Shown here piece after piece: positions 54,101 through 64,000 of a stretch of DNA of 64,000 nt (position 1 is its first letter; each line of letters starts with the position of its first letter). This stretch comes from Puccinia triticina (Eukaryota; Basidiomycota; Pucciniomycetes; Pucciniales; Pucciniaceae), in contig NC_070566.1 in assembly GCF_026914185.1 (NCBI RefSeq), forward strand, positions 5,642,001 to 5,706,000, written 5' to 3'. Under the pieces are notes generated by a model. The model saw only the letters and a program-made list of their open reading frames with translations. It did not search any database and was not told where the DNA came from. Position numbers and translations under genes: made by a program.

Positions 54101-56568
54101 ATGGACCACCAGTTTGACTCACGAATCCCGCCACTCCCCTTTGCAAACGAGCCCGGCGGCACCCAAGAATCCTACTTGGGGCCGTCTCTGGGCGATGTAC
54201 CCGACTCAAGATCGTACGTGCTATTCAACCAGTCGCAAACGCAGGCGTTCCCGTCGCAATCGCAAACCCAGCCCCTTCCTTCCCCGAATCACGGGCTACC
54301 CAACAGCCAGGCGCCTGCCCCGCGACCACAGCCGCTGCATGCGTATCCACAACCACCCCAAGTACCGCCCAACTTGCAGCCGCAACCCCACTCCTCGCCG
54401 CCGCGCTCCCAGGTCGCCTCTCCCGCCCACCCACCACGCCAGCAGCAATCAAAGTAATCCGCCGCGTCCAAATTCAAGGGCCCTCCAAGGGCAATCATCC
54501 TTGAATTTGCGGTTTTTGCCCCTTCGGTTGCCCACGAGATCGCCCTAGCTCAGAAGGGGAAACCGATGCCGGCCGTGCCCGAATGGTCAAAGTTAGGCCA
54601 CGCAGGCGTCATTACCTGGATGGTCCACCTCTCGGACTACTCGTTTGACTTGTTCAAACGAGATTTCATCACAAGGGTGTCGGTCGATCGCGAACATGTC
54701 TGCACGCATTTGAGGAAGTTGGAGTTGGAGGGCAATAAGATCCAGTGGCGGTGCACGATCCACAACAATCTTGTTTTCGGAGTCGCCCGCAACACGGCAG
54801 TCACATCCGAGGAAGAATGGTTGAACTTTGTGACGGAGGTAGCTTGCAACCCCGGGAATGAGGTCAAAGTGAAAATCACCATGCAGGACCCATCAGTCCT
54901 GGAGAAGCAGGCTGCCGCGGTGAGATCACTCTTTCTCATTTGGAGCTTTTGATTGGATGGGCTGACTTTTGTAACCTTTCCCCAAAGGTGCGAGCTCAAG
55001 ACGAAAACCTGGCCCTTATTCATGCGCCAGAGGAAACGCGCCTGGCGCTGCAACGTAAGGCGAATCGCTTGGTGATGAACGTAAGTCATCCTTACGGTCT
55101 TTACGGTCTACTTACGTTCATCGCTGGTTTTGGATGCTGACTGCCTCCTCAGCCAAAGGCCGATGTAGACTCAGCTGAGGTAATACAGATTGTGGGCGAC
55201 CTGACAGCGCACATTATCGCGAAGTACGGTGGGAACACCGAGAACCTCCGGATTAAAGACCCGCTCAATTCGTCCAAGGCCTTGATTCCGATCTACACGA
55301 ATAAATTGTGGCAGTGGGCACGGGCCATCCGTCACGGGGCCCCAGGAGTGGACTACGACAATCCCCCCAGGTCGAAGGACTTCGTAAGCGAAAAAGTTCC
55401 CATCCTCACCCTAGACGAGGTCGCCGAAAAGGCGCCGATCCATCGCAAAGGCAAAGGCGGCGGCAAGGCCGCCAAATCCAACTCCGCCACCCCAAAGTTC
55501 ACTCCAGCCCGGGTCACCGCAAACGGGATCGTCCGCCCCCCCCGGATGATCCATGATACACCGACGCCGGCTCGGGTTGGTTCGGATCGCGCGAAGGCGG
55601 GGGCCTCGCGGGCAACAACCAGTACACCCCAAGCGGCGCCGCCACCGATTCAACCCCCTTCACCTCGGATCCCAGTGCCCGCCGTGTCCTATTGGGGGGA
55701 TCCTTGCGACGGCGAGATGGCTCCTATATCCCAACCACGCGTCCCCATAAACGCCCGGGTGGGGGTGCCCATCCGATCAGAATCCCCTCAGGGGTTGCCT
55801 GACGTCAACTAGCTGGACCGCCTGAGCCCGAGTGCCCCGGGGTCGCCCTCCGAGTCGCAGGCCAACTCGTCGGACACCAATCACTACCCTGAGGACCCAG
55901 CCGAGCATGACGCAATGGAGCGTGCACTGCGCCCCTTCGCCCGGCCGCCAGCTAAGTCCCCACAGCAGTCAATCTCCGTGGCCAGCACGGAAATCAAGTG
56001 CGTCTCTGGTGGAAAAGAACACCTGGCGATCAACCGTTCGCCTGTCCGCAAACTACCGCGCAGCCCGGCCACCAACGGGGTAGCTCACACACTGAGTCAA
56101 CTTCAATTCAACCGACACCGCTCACCGCCTTGCCGGGACGCTAAATCCCCAACTCGCAAGGCTCCGGGGTCCGGGGCGTCTTCCGCTATCCAGCTAGGCT
56201 CGGGCCGCTCCGCAGCCACCCGCCTGGAAGTCTCTGGGATCGAACCGACTGAGGTGGACTCCCTAGACGGGTGGGTATCCAATTCTTTGCCCAAGAATAG
56301 CTATGGCCATCAGTACCCCGGACACCTCAACGCTGCTGGCCGCGCGCTCACAATGGAGCAATTCCTCGACCACTGCAATTTTCATCCAAACAACCCAAAC
56401 CCTCGGGCGTTAATCAACATCTCGCTGGTCAGCCATTGGAGCTTCTTCGCGGAGACCAACCTGGCGGATTTACGGTCCATGAACTATCCGATACCTCTAG
56501 CTCGGCAGCTCTTGACTGGGGCGCAGACTTTAATCCCTACCCACTATGATCGATCTCCATCCCATTAG
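54101..56568 (+). CDS. Unrecognised passenger gene of the Tc1/mariner element, three exons, two in-frame stops
   Basis: Exons 54101-54919, 54988-55080 and 55153-56568 join in frame with GT-AG introns to give about 775 codons. Only two stops interrupt it: TAA 54455-54457 and TAG 55810-55812. Both would be Gln after one C-to-T reversal, and the frame continues cleanly beyond each. The protein starts with a Gln/Pro-rich stretch. A globular region (about residues 120-340) follows, with AIILEFAVFAPSVAHEIALA, WMVHLSDYSFDLFKRDF and IPIYTNKLWQWARAIRHG. Then comes a long Ser/Pro/Arg-rich disordered region, and a helical end (MEQFLDHCNF, SHWSFFAETNLADLRSM) that recalls a SAM-like bundle. I do not recognise the family. 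A DNA- or host-protein-binding accessory role is only a guess. Confidence 0.65.
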
Positions 56569-57367
56569 GCCATAATGAGTGTTTGGAGGGTTGCTCAACA
56601 TAGGAAGTTTTTTTTTGCGGGCGGCAGCCTTTTTTTTTCTTCCTGATGAGACCCATAGCAGCCCCCTTCCTTTCTTTATCCGATTCCTATCTTGGTTATG
56701 TGTTTCTTTTACTCTTATATCCGTGACCACCTTTTTCCATTTTATCTTAGTTATGTTTTCCTCTTACTCTTATATCCGTGACATTCTCTTAATGGAATGC
56801 ATACATATATCTTAGCTCCAATAAACAGACAGTGCGGGCGGGCGCCAGTCTTGGGCCCGCCGGCTCCGCCGGGATGTGAGTTTGACTTTGCCTAAAATGT
56901 CCGAGTCCCTCTGCGGCCCAGTTTACCGCTGGGGCCCGGGGACCGTCTGCAAATAGAAAGACTTTGCCAAAACTGATGGGGCCCGGGGGCCGTCTGCAAT
57001 TGTCCCTCTGGGGCCCAGCAATTTTTTACAAGTCACGGAATTGCGCGTGGGGCCAGACAAGATGACTCATTAATTTGAAGTACCGGCCGGCAAGGACAAG
57101 TCCCCACCACAGACGTAATCTTTCCAAGTCCTGGCCCACAAAGATAGACCAGTGCCCACGCAGCCTAGTCACGTAGGCCCACCATATCTCACAAGTCCCC
57201 ACCAACCGGCTCAGAGGCCGGCTCAGAGGGATGCGCTCAGAGGGCTCCTTATAAAGAGGCAGAGACTCGAGACTATTTAATTCTCATTTGAAGAAGTAAA
57301 GAGGAAAGGAACAATAAAATAGCCAAGAAAGACAACAAGAAAGCGAGTCATTAAAAAACTATCAGGC
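56569..57367. other. Spacer between the convergent genes
   Basis: No gene. It contains G+C-rich repeats of GGGGCCCGGG-GCCGTCTGCAA (near 56933 and 56982) and a TATA-like CTTATAAAGAGG near 57248, so a small repeat insertion with its own promoter is possible. Confidence 0.4.
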
Positions 57368-58491
57368 TCAGGCCCTGTACCCACTGCCCCAAAAAAAATT
57401 TTGCATCAAATTGGGGGTGGCAATCCTTGGGAGCACCCCCTTGATAATGTCGGCGTCCAACTCGGTCCCGGTGAGCATCCGATGTCGTTTGAGGTGCGAT
57501 TTGAGGTTTGAGAAGACCTTCTCAATCGGATTCATGTCCGGCGAGTAAGGCGCTAAATATATCAGCAACACCTGATTTTCCGCGCAAATCTCGGCGATCC
57601 GTCCTCTATGGTGAATTGCTGCATTGTCCATGATGAGCACGCCGTTCCTGCCAGGGAACGGATTCATCACAGGCATCTGAAAAAATTGAGACAAGTACAT
57701 AAGTAAGCTGCTGAGGTCCGCCAAAGAAAAAGCAAAAAAAAAGGAATCCCTACCAGAACATCCTCTAAAAAGTACTCGATGTCAACGCGACGCATTGTCC
57801 CCTCCTGCGCCATCACACATAGCATGCCATCGAGTGAAACCGCCGGACACACCGAGATACGGGGCGCATCGTGAGCACGAGGGATTCGTTTCGTCCGACG
57901 GCCGCGGGTTGACCACGCACGATCGCGTGAGTGGGTACCAAGAGACACTCCGCATTCGTCTGGATGCAGCCAATGCGTCAGCCAAACTAGCCAAATAGAT
58001 ACCACAAAGCAAACCACCCTGGACTTACCTATAAACACAAAGTAGTTGGATGGGTATGGGCCCACCTGGGTCACATATTGGGCTCTTTTCACTGGGCATT
58101 GCGCTGGGTGGACGGTCCGGGCGACCTTCTTTGAGAAGTTGAGCCGGCTCCTCAACTTGTCCGAGATCGAGGCGATTGGGTGAATTTCGCCTGTCATGGT
58201 CTCCAGGTGAGACTGAATCTCATCTAGGTAGAGTGTTGGCTCTAACTCGAGGGCCGAGAGGATAAATTCCCGCTCCTCGGCCGAGAAGGATAGCGGCCGA
58301 CCTCTGTCTTCATACAGCGCCGGGTCACGCACCACATCTCGAGTGGTTCGATACAGGCGATTCCATCGCGCCAAAGAGTCGTGAGAGACATTCTTATCGA
58401 TTGTGTCATTGATTTCATCGAGGGTCAGTCCGCGGAGGCTGAGCTTGACGACAATCACCTTGACGTCTCGGGCGTACTTCACGAACCCCAT
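57368..58491 (-). CDS. Tc1/mariner transposase (DD34E), three exons, intact
   Basis: Exons 58491-58029, 57959-57754 and 57676-57368 have GT-AG introns and sum to 978 bases, giving exactly 325 residues plus stop. The N-terminal half has two helix-turn-helix-like parts (SLRGLTLDEINDTI; FSAEEREFILSALELEPTLY). The catalytic residues are D in FVFIDECGVS (restored by splicing intron 1), D in LIMDNAAIHHRGR, and E in YSPDMNPIEKVFSNLK, with 34 residues between the second D and E. An ATG further upstream would lie in or near the TIR, so the ATG at 58491 (MGFVKYARDVKV) is preferred. No lesion is visible, so it may be functional. Confidence 0.92.
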
Positions 58492-58596
58492 TCGGGAGGG
58501 CGGCTGGCTGTATGATTGGGGAAATCGGAGGATCAGACCTATTGATCTATCATGGGGGAAAAAAAAACCTACATAATACTGACCACCTCGCGGGTT

Positions 58597-58926
58597 ATTG
58601 GTCCAATGGTTTCGGGCCTGGGGGGAGGGTGCAGAGGTCGGTGGGTCAGCCAAAGCCAGGAAGGAGAGACGAGGGAGGGATTGAGAAACTCACAACGGGC
58701 TGAGTGGGGGGGGGGATTTGGGGGGCTGGGGGATCGAGGATGGCTGGGGTGGGTGCGGCCGGAATGGGGGGGGGATATGGTGCCGGCATCGGGGGGTGGG
58801 GGGTATGGAAACCACAGAGAGATACAGGTCCTGTATCTCTCTGTGGCTTTGTTTGGGTGTGGCTTTTTCTGAGCCTGGGGGTCGGATTTTCAGACCCCCC
58901 AAACGCAAGCTTTTTCGTATCTGCTG
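58597..58926 (-). repeat. Right TIR of the Tc1/mariner element
   Basis: Inverted copy of 53638-53967, with the same 35-bp palindrome at 58812-58846 (central base T instead of A). Confidence 0.93.
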
Positions 58927-58928
58927 TA

Positions 58929-59126
58929 CAAGGGTTGGCCTGAGGGCCGCGATAGGACTTAGCGATGCAGTTCACCTCTAAGAGAACAAAGAGAGAGATA
59001 AGACAGGAGACAAATAGGAGCGCCGAGAGCGGCGAGGAAAGGGAATTGGCGAGTGCCTATTCCGGTGTATACAGGTCCCCAGATCCGGGACATCACAGTG
59101 TTTGAGAGCCTTCTTGTTATGCATTT
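58929..59126. other. Flank of the Tc1/mariner element
   Basis: No gene. It contains GCGCCGAGAGCGGCGAGG, whose inverse-like CGCCGCTCTCGGCC occurs near 59715-59728, so an older repeat may span this region. Confidence 0.3.
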
Positions 59127-59560
59127 GTACTGGCAGATTGCGTGCAATCCGCCAGTACGAATGCATTGATCCACTTAATTGTATGCATTCGTACTGGCGG
59201 ATTGCGTGTAATCCGCCAGTACGAAGTGTTTGAGAGCCTTCTTGTTATGCATTCGTACTGGCAGATTGCGTGCAATCCGCCAGTACGAATGCATTGATCC
59301 ACTTAATTGTATGTATGCATTCGTGCTGGCGGATTGCGTGAAATTAGATGAATTTCCTACTGGCGGATTGCATGTCCGCCAGTACGAAGTGTTTGAGAGC
59401 CTTCTTGTTATGCATTCGTACTGGCAGATTGCGTGCAATCCGCCAGTACGAATGCATTGATCCACTTAATTGTATGCATTCGTACTGGCAGATTGCGTGC
59501 AATCCGCCAGTACGAATTGCCAGTACGAATCCGCCAGTACGAATGCATTGAACCACGTAA
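59127..59560. repeat. Tandem array of 32-bp near-perfect palindromes
   Basis: Units of GTACTGGCRGATTGCG and its complement (TGCAATCCGCCAGTAC) start at about 59127, 59191, 59257, 59419 and 59482, with a disrupted copy at 59322-59385. They are separated by about 32 bp containing GAATGCATTGATCCACTTAATTG or GTTTGAGAGCCTTCTTG. A lone copy lies at 60029-60063. Each unit can form a cruciform or RNA hairpin. Confidence 0.88.
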
Positions 59561-60246
59561 TCATATGCATTTTGTGAAGCCCCGGCTTCCGCTTAAGGCA
59601 ACAGCCACTCCTCCGGCTAATAAGTTAATGACTTCAGCGTTCTCTTGTACACTTCTGACCGCTCTCGGTCTTCTATTCTTCGCTGCTCTTAGCCAAATAC
59701 CCTAGTCTGTTGTTCGCCGCTCTCGGCCCGATATCCCTTATGCGAGCCGTTCGCGGCCATCTTGTATTATCTCTCTTCCTCTTGTAATTATCTCAGAGCA
59801 TTTACATACAACATTAGTTTACCAAATCCAGCCTGGACTTCTCCAAGTCCGGCCTTCCTTTGTATCCTCTCGAACCCCTCACGAACTCGTCCAACGAGTC
59901 TCCTCTATTCTTATCTTCTCTCTGTCTCTTCCTATTGTCGAGCCGTCTCATCCTTTTCTCCCTGCAATGGATCAGCAACTAAGTTCGCTCGCATCTTTCC
60001 CGCTCTTGAAACCGGCGAGCATCACAAGTTGTACTGGCGGATTGCACGCAATCCGCCAGTACAAATGCACGGATCAATTCATCGCCACGAATGCATTTGT
60101 AGGTGGTCCCCGACCTGAGCCCCGTGCTAGCCCCCGTGCCTGTGGCGACAGTAGTCCGGGAGGGACTTGATCACCATCCCTTTTCTGTTCTTATCTACAA
60201 CCACCCTTTTGACCAAGACCGCAACAAAAACAATTACTCAATCGTC
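59561..60246. other. No gene; isolated palindrome at 60029-60063
   Basis: C/T-rich sequence with CTCTCGG repeats. It contains one separate copy of the palindrome from the preceding array (GTACTGGCGGATTGCACG...). It is likely upstream sequence of the MATH-BTB gene. Confidence 0.4.
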
Positions 60247-61824
60247 ATGAACAAACCAGCAAGTGCCTCTCCCAATATGAACAACAAACAAGAGTTCTTA
60301 GAAATTAAAAGCGTGAGTTTCTATTTTATTGTTGTCCTGAGCATCAGCCACAAACCCGCATCGTTGTCTAACTTGTCCTGTTTCGACTCCATAGGTTTCA
60401 CTTGAATGGAAACTTTCAAACTTGAAACATATATTATATTCTTCTAAAGGTGACACCAAGTCAAAGCGTTTTAAATCTGCTTTCTTGGGTCAAGGGAAAT
60501 GGCAGGTGTTCTTCTACCCGTAAATTGTTTTTTTTTCTAATTAATAAAAAATCCAAGAGGGCGAAAAGATCCTGAAGATTAACCTGCTTTGATCGTGTAA
60601 TCCAGAAATTCCGGCCACGACCAGTATTGCTCCCTTTACCTATCTTGTCAACCAACGCCCGAAGAATTCGAGAAAGCCGCTGTATATCAGTTGATGAAAC
60701 ACTTGCTCTTACCATCATCCGCTTCTAGCTCAAGCCTCAGTCGTAAGTTACTCACCTTGATTTTCCCTTTCTGAAACGACTAGCTGATTTACCATCTTCT
60801 CCAACTACATATCCTTCACTCGTCAATGATCTAGCAAATTCCACTCATCTCAAACCACTTGATCCAAACCAGGTACCATGGCAAAGGGAAGGACTCTTCA
60901 AGTTCACTTTTGAGGTATGTCTTTGTTCTCAGCTTGAAAGACTTGATTACCTCATTATGTGTCTAAGCAAAACCGGTTTGTTTGGACATGACACATTAAA
61001 GATCAAAAGTTTGGATTGTCGAATGACCTACAAAACCATGGAGGCCAATGACCATGCATTCAGTCATGAAGCTTGCAACAGGGGATGGGCACAATATTGG
61101 AGAAGAAACAATGCTTATTACTCCAATCCTTCTGTTGAGTTATTACTTTTAATCGGATGCCTCATCTCCTTTAAACCAACCTTCCATGTAGTCGGAGGGA
61201 TAACCTTCATTTTTTTTTCAATGATTTGGTTGTACTTACTTTGACTCTACATGCTTTTTCACCAATAGGCAAAGTACAACGATGCGTTTCTGATCTGCTG
61301 TACTTTAGTTTACTCGTGAGTATTTGTTTCCTTCAATCATGCACCATCCCCTCTACTCTCCAGCGTGCAAGATGACCTGTTCAATACAAATTACTGAATT
61401 TATTCTCATTTCCCATTTGCCTCGATTTTCGATCTGTTTTCACATCAGTCCAACCCCAACAGCCCCTCAACCAACCACTCAGACGATCAAGAAGCCCATG
61501 CCGTTGGGTCTCCTCGAAGCGTATTCCTCCCTCTTCAACGACCCATTGTATTCGGATATATGCTTTAAGATAATCCGTTGCCACCGCCATCGCGATGGAA
61601 CTTCCGAACAGAAAGGCAACTCTAATCTTGTTGTTTGTAGGTTGTATGCCAGCAAAAAGATTCTCATTCGACGAGGTGAATACTTTAGCACGATGTTTGG
61701 CTCTGGATTTTGGGACAGGATTTGTCATGTGTTGGCCGCGAGTTGGTTGGAGATCTATCCTGGCGATTTCGCCCAGCCGGCGACGTTGACGGTGTTGAAG
61801 GCCTTCAATGGCTTGATGGTCTAA
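60247..61824 (+). CDS. MATH-BTB domain gene, possibly decaying
   Basis: Exons 60247-60312, 60395-60519, 60606-60742 and 60784-60914 join in frame and give a MATH (TRAF-like) domain: LEWKLSNLKHILYSS, KSAFLGQGKWQVFFYP, HDQYCSLYLSC and WQREGLFKFTFE. Further exons hold DHAFSHEACNRGWAQYWRRN (near 61060) and KYNDAFLICCTLVYS (near 61275). The exon from about 61443 carries a BTB/POZ start: FNDPLYSDICFKI, LYASKKILIRRGEYFSTMFG. MATH-BTB proteins are usually CUL3 substrate adaptors. The join near 60968 does not keep frame by any obvious splice site, and the BTB domain ends early at 61824 in poorly matching sequence, so a pseudogene is possible. Confidence 0.6.
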
Positions 61825-62346
61825 TTCAAAGGTTTTCCAAAGTTCCTTCCGAGATTATTTCAAATTGAAGTTTTGCATTTGGGGTGTACATAAATATGTA
61901 TTTTCAAGTCTTTTGTGTTAAATTTATTTATACAGTGAACTGCTGTGCTGTGTGCTGGAAAAACAGAACAGAATAAGTTGGCATTGATTGAATACATACA
62001 GCTCTTTCTTGTGCCACAGTAAGTATGCTGCATGCAGGTGTCAAGTGACCATATTTACAAGTATTGATGTAGTATTGAACTATACAGATGATAGTTTGGG
62101 TGGAACATGTGTGTACATAGCCCCTGATGGAAATGAGTGTCGGTTTTTCCACCAATTGAATTTGAATGGCATTTCACCGACCAGCAACATCATTGATCTG
62201 ACAACAGCAACAAGGCAAATACTTAAAGTTAAGATTCGTAAGTAGCATCAGACCACCAAGTTTCAAATTCACACCAACTCCCAAATCAGAAGCTCATATA
62301 CTCCCAAACCCTCATCAAAGAAATCACACATTTCTCAGATTCAATC
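61825..62346. other. No gene recognised
   Basis: A/T-rich intergenic sequence between the MATH-BTB gene and the next gene. Confidence 0.45.
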
Positions 62347-63424
62347 ATGGTTGTAACTCGTGCATCCCAACCAAATGAAAGGCGTCCAAACAGATCAAGA
62401 TCAGGTGCAGCTGCAAACTGGGCTAGGCGAGGGCTACGTGGCCGCGGAGAAGGTGCTGGACGTGCTGGCCGAGGAGGAAGAAGTGGTGGTGCTGGGCGGG
62501 GTGGGGGAGCTAGACATGGCGGTGGAGCAATGCATGGTAATTCAGGCCAACATTGGGAGGAAGAGGAAGAGGAAGATGAAGATGAAGATGGTAGCCATGG
62601 ACAACATCGTCGGGGCCAAATGAGAAGCGAAACTGGCCCACCTGAAGACCTCACGCTTGAAAATTATGAAAGCCGTCTTAACCTTTGGAGCGAAAAACAA
62701 CTGCGTGATGTTCTGGCACAACAAACTGAAAAAAGCGATCGAATTCCAACTGAAATCCAAGAAGCACTTCGATCCCACAAAAGGACGTACACAAAAATCA
62801 AGTTGATGCTGGCTTGTATTGGGAATGTCACCTCAAAAATGGTGAACTCTTTTCAGTAAGCTCAATTTTGTTTTTGTAAAACATATGAAACAACTTATTT
62901 CTGATCATTTGATGTTGTCATCAGGGGTGAATATTGGCCATCTCGTAAAAAAAGTAACTGGAACCGTTTTGTGGCATATAGTAAAGAAAGTGCAGATACC
63001 CCAGGTGTGTTTTATTCACTTAAATATTGAGGAATCTAACTGAAATTAAAATTCAATTTTAGTTCCCCCAAGGGGGAGTCCCTTTGGATGGGATGAAAGG
63101 AATGGTCACCTTGGTGACGTTTGGTCTTGTCAAATGTCTGATGACGAAAGATTGGTGTTTGATGCAAGGATTTTTCGGCATTTCTCAAAAATACCAATTC
63201 CTTATGATGGAGAAGACGATGAAGATGAAGAAGCTGAAGAAAATACAACAGTGATTGAAATTCTAACTGCAGAGGAAGACAAATTCTACAGACCACTCTA
63301 TGAGAGACTGGTGAATCACACAAAGGTTGCAAGTCTTGTGCTGAAGGGTTCGGGAGGTGGAGTTGATTCTAGCCAAGAGGTTCAAGCACAGGTAATCAAA
63401 CACATCACTCGAATCAATTCAGAG
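62347..63424 (+). CDS. Unrecognised gene: RG-rich N-terminus, acidic linker, conserved core; three or more exons
   Basis: Exons 62347-62855, 62925-63004 and 63063-63424 join in frame with GT-AG introns, giving about 317 residues so far. The start (ATG 62347) is Arg/Gly-rich (GRGEGAGRAGRGGRSGGAG), like RGG-type RNA-binding tails. A run of Glu/Asp follows, then a helical region (LTLENYESRLNLWSEKQLRD, SHKRTYTKIKLMLACIG). Exon 2 has WPSRKKSNWNRFVAYSKESA. Exon 3 reads GWDERNGHLGDVWSCQMSDD and ARIFRHFSKIPIPY, then an acidic patch. A further exon may lie at about 63478-63550 (FKLYTMSNVYNLTYYLMKAT), after which retroelement-like sequence begins. Family not recognised. Confidence 0.6.
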
Positions 63425-63551
63425 GTTAGTGATACAATTTTATTTCTTGAAAATCATATACCAATGCTAATGTAGCACAAATTTAAGCTTTACACAATGT
63501 CAAATGTCTACAACTTGACATACTACCTGATGAAAGCCACCCAATTCGGAT

Positions 63552-64000
63552 GTGTCTAGCGGTGCTGTTATCAGGGATGGAAGGGACTACAGACTCCCAG
63601 ACAAATCACTTATTCCTTGGATTCCAAGCAGGCCAATCAGAACCCCAGTGGAAGAGTACTCTAAGACTAAGCTTACATCTTCCTTTGGCCAACTAGAGGA
63701 GGACCCAACCTATTATCAATCTCACAGTTATGAAGCAGACCTTGGAAAGAGGACCAGAAACAACTCTAAGGACCAGGATGAAGAGGAACCAGCCAAGTCA
63801 GACAAAAGGATCAGAAAGGAAAAACAGGACCTAATGGAAATGGATACAGAGGACCTACTTCACATGGCCCAGCCCCCCACTCCTAGTGCTTCCAAAACTC
63901 CTGCTTCTAAAGGCTCCCCTCAAGTCAGATTCCAGGATAAGGATAAGGAATCAACCACTGCACCTAAGGACAAACCAGTTAAGAAGACCTACTTGGAGAA
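63552..64000 (+). CDS. Retroelement gag-like ORF, cut by the window end
   Basis: An open frame runs without stop to the last base: SSGAVIRDGRDYRLPDKSLI, then PWIPSRPIRTPVEEY, a Lys/Glu/Asp-rich region, and PTPSASKTPASKGSPQVRFQ. The Pro/Lys-rich style and the V-R-F segment resemble the N-terminal half of the retropepsin ORF at 27325-28359, so it is probably the start of a gag of that kind. The start codon is not fixed. Confidence 0.5.
   Translation, partial: MSSGAVIRDGRDYRLPDKSLIPWIPSRPIRTPVEEYSKTKLTSSFGQLEEDPTYYQSHSYEADLGKRTRNNSKDQDEEEPAKSDKRIRKEKQDLMEMDTEDLLHMAQPPTPSASKTPASKGSPQVRFQDKDKESTTAPKDKPVKKTYLE

Larger units (their letters stand above)
53638..58926. mobile_element. Tc1/mariner-type transposon (5.3 kb) with 330-bp TIRs and a passenger gene
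   Basis: The ends are CAGCAGATACGAAAAAGC and its exact reverse complement, flanked by TA on both sides (53636-53637 and 58927-58928), the duplication expected of Tc1/mariner. The TIRs extend about 330 bp each (53638-53967 and 58597-58926) and differ mainly in C/G-run length. Inside are two convergent genes: a passenger gene on the + strand and the DD34E transposase on the - strand. Typical Tc1 elements are 1-2.5 kb with one gene, so both size and cargo are unusual. Confidence 0.93.

Noticed and set aside
54453..54552. An intron removing the TAA in the passenger gene
   Set aside because: The only plausible GTAATC donor and CAG acceptor would shift the frame, whereas the sequence between stays protein-like in frame. 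A premature stop is more likely.
59127..59560. Regularly spaced palindromic repeats that look like a CRISPR array
   Set aside because: The spacers are themselves repeated, no cas genes are present and the surroundings are fungal. A foldback tandem repeat explains it.
60461..60718. 85-codon reverse ORF
   Set aside because: It is antisense to MATH-domain exons that splice in frame on the forward strand.

Overview
The window looks like repeat-rich nuclear DNA from a basidiomycete fungus, most likely a rust (Pucciniales). This is inferred from short GT-AG introns, a KDZ (Kyakuja-Dileera-Zisupton) transposase, a TET/JBP-type dioxygenase gene, BED-type hAT elements, and mobile elements inserted into each other. 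Nothing bacterial or organellar is visible. Coordinates and splice sites were read by eye.

Layout. (1) 1-10048: degraded Ty3/gypsy element (+), split in pol by a young but coding-dead Ty1/copia element (2468-8374, TSD AACAC). (2) 10210-13968: autonomous-size hAT element. (3) 13969-27197: reverse-strand Ty3/gypsy copies of the same family. One has an intact 1738-codon Gag-Pol frame and an extra upstream ORF. A MITE (19897-20484) and a non-autonomous Helitron (24928-26802) sit inside them. (4) 27198-34350: a retropepsin-like ORF, then minisatellites and foldback arrays with little coding content. (5) 34354-46615: one KDZ transposase gene (-), split within an intron by an 8.6-kb Helitron (36440-45072). 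That Helitron carries a gag-less Ty3/gypsy element with identical LTRs (37758-41891) and a hAT MITE (42912-43967). (6) 47456-50011: two tandem fragments of a UFD4/TRIP12-like gene. (7) 50073-53242: five-exon TET/JBP-like 2OG-Fe(II) dioxygenase gene (-). (8) 53638-58926: a 5.3-kb Tc1/mariner element with 330-bp TIRs, an intact three-exon DD34E transposase, and a convergent unrecognised passenger gene. (9) 59127-64000: a foldback array, a MATH-BTB gene, an RG-rich/acidic gene, and the start of another retroelement gag.

Common theme. Many inactivating changes look like C-to-T. Three stops in the KDZ gene and three in the copia element are TGA where arginine (CGA) would fit. Both stops in the passenger gene can be explained by CAA or CAG becoming TAA or TAG. 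Three of four substitutions between the copia LTRs are CpG transitions. This fits cytosine methylation/deamination or a RIP-like process, in a window that also carries a TET/JBP-like gene beside a KDZ transposase. The strongest candidates for undescribed biology are the passenger gene of the Tc1/mariner element, the recently moved gag-less Ty3 element, and the KDZ/TET neighbourhood.
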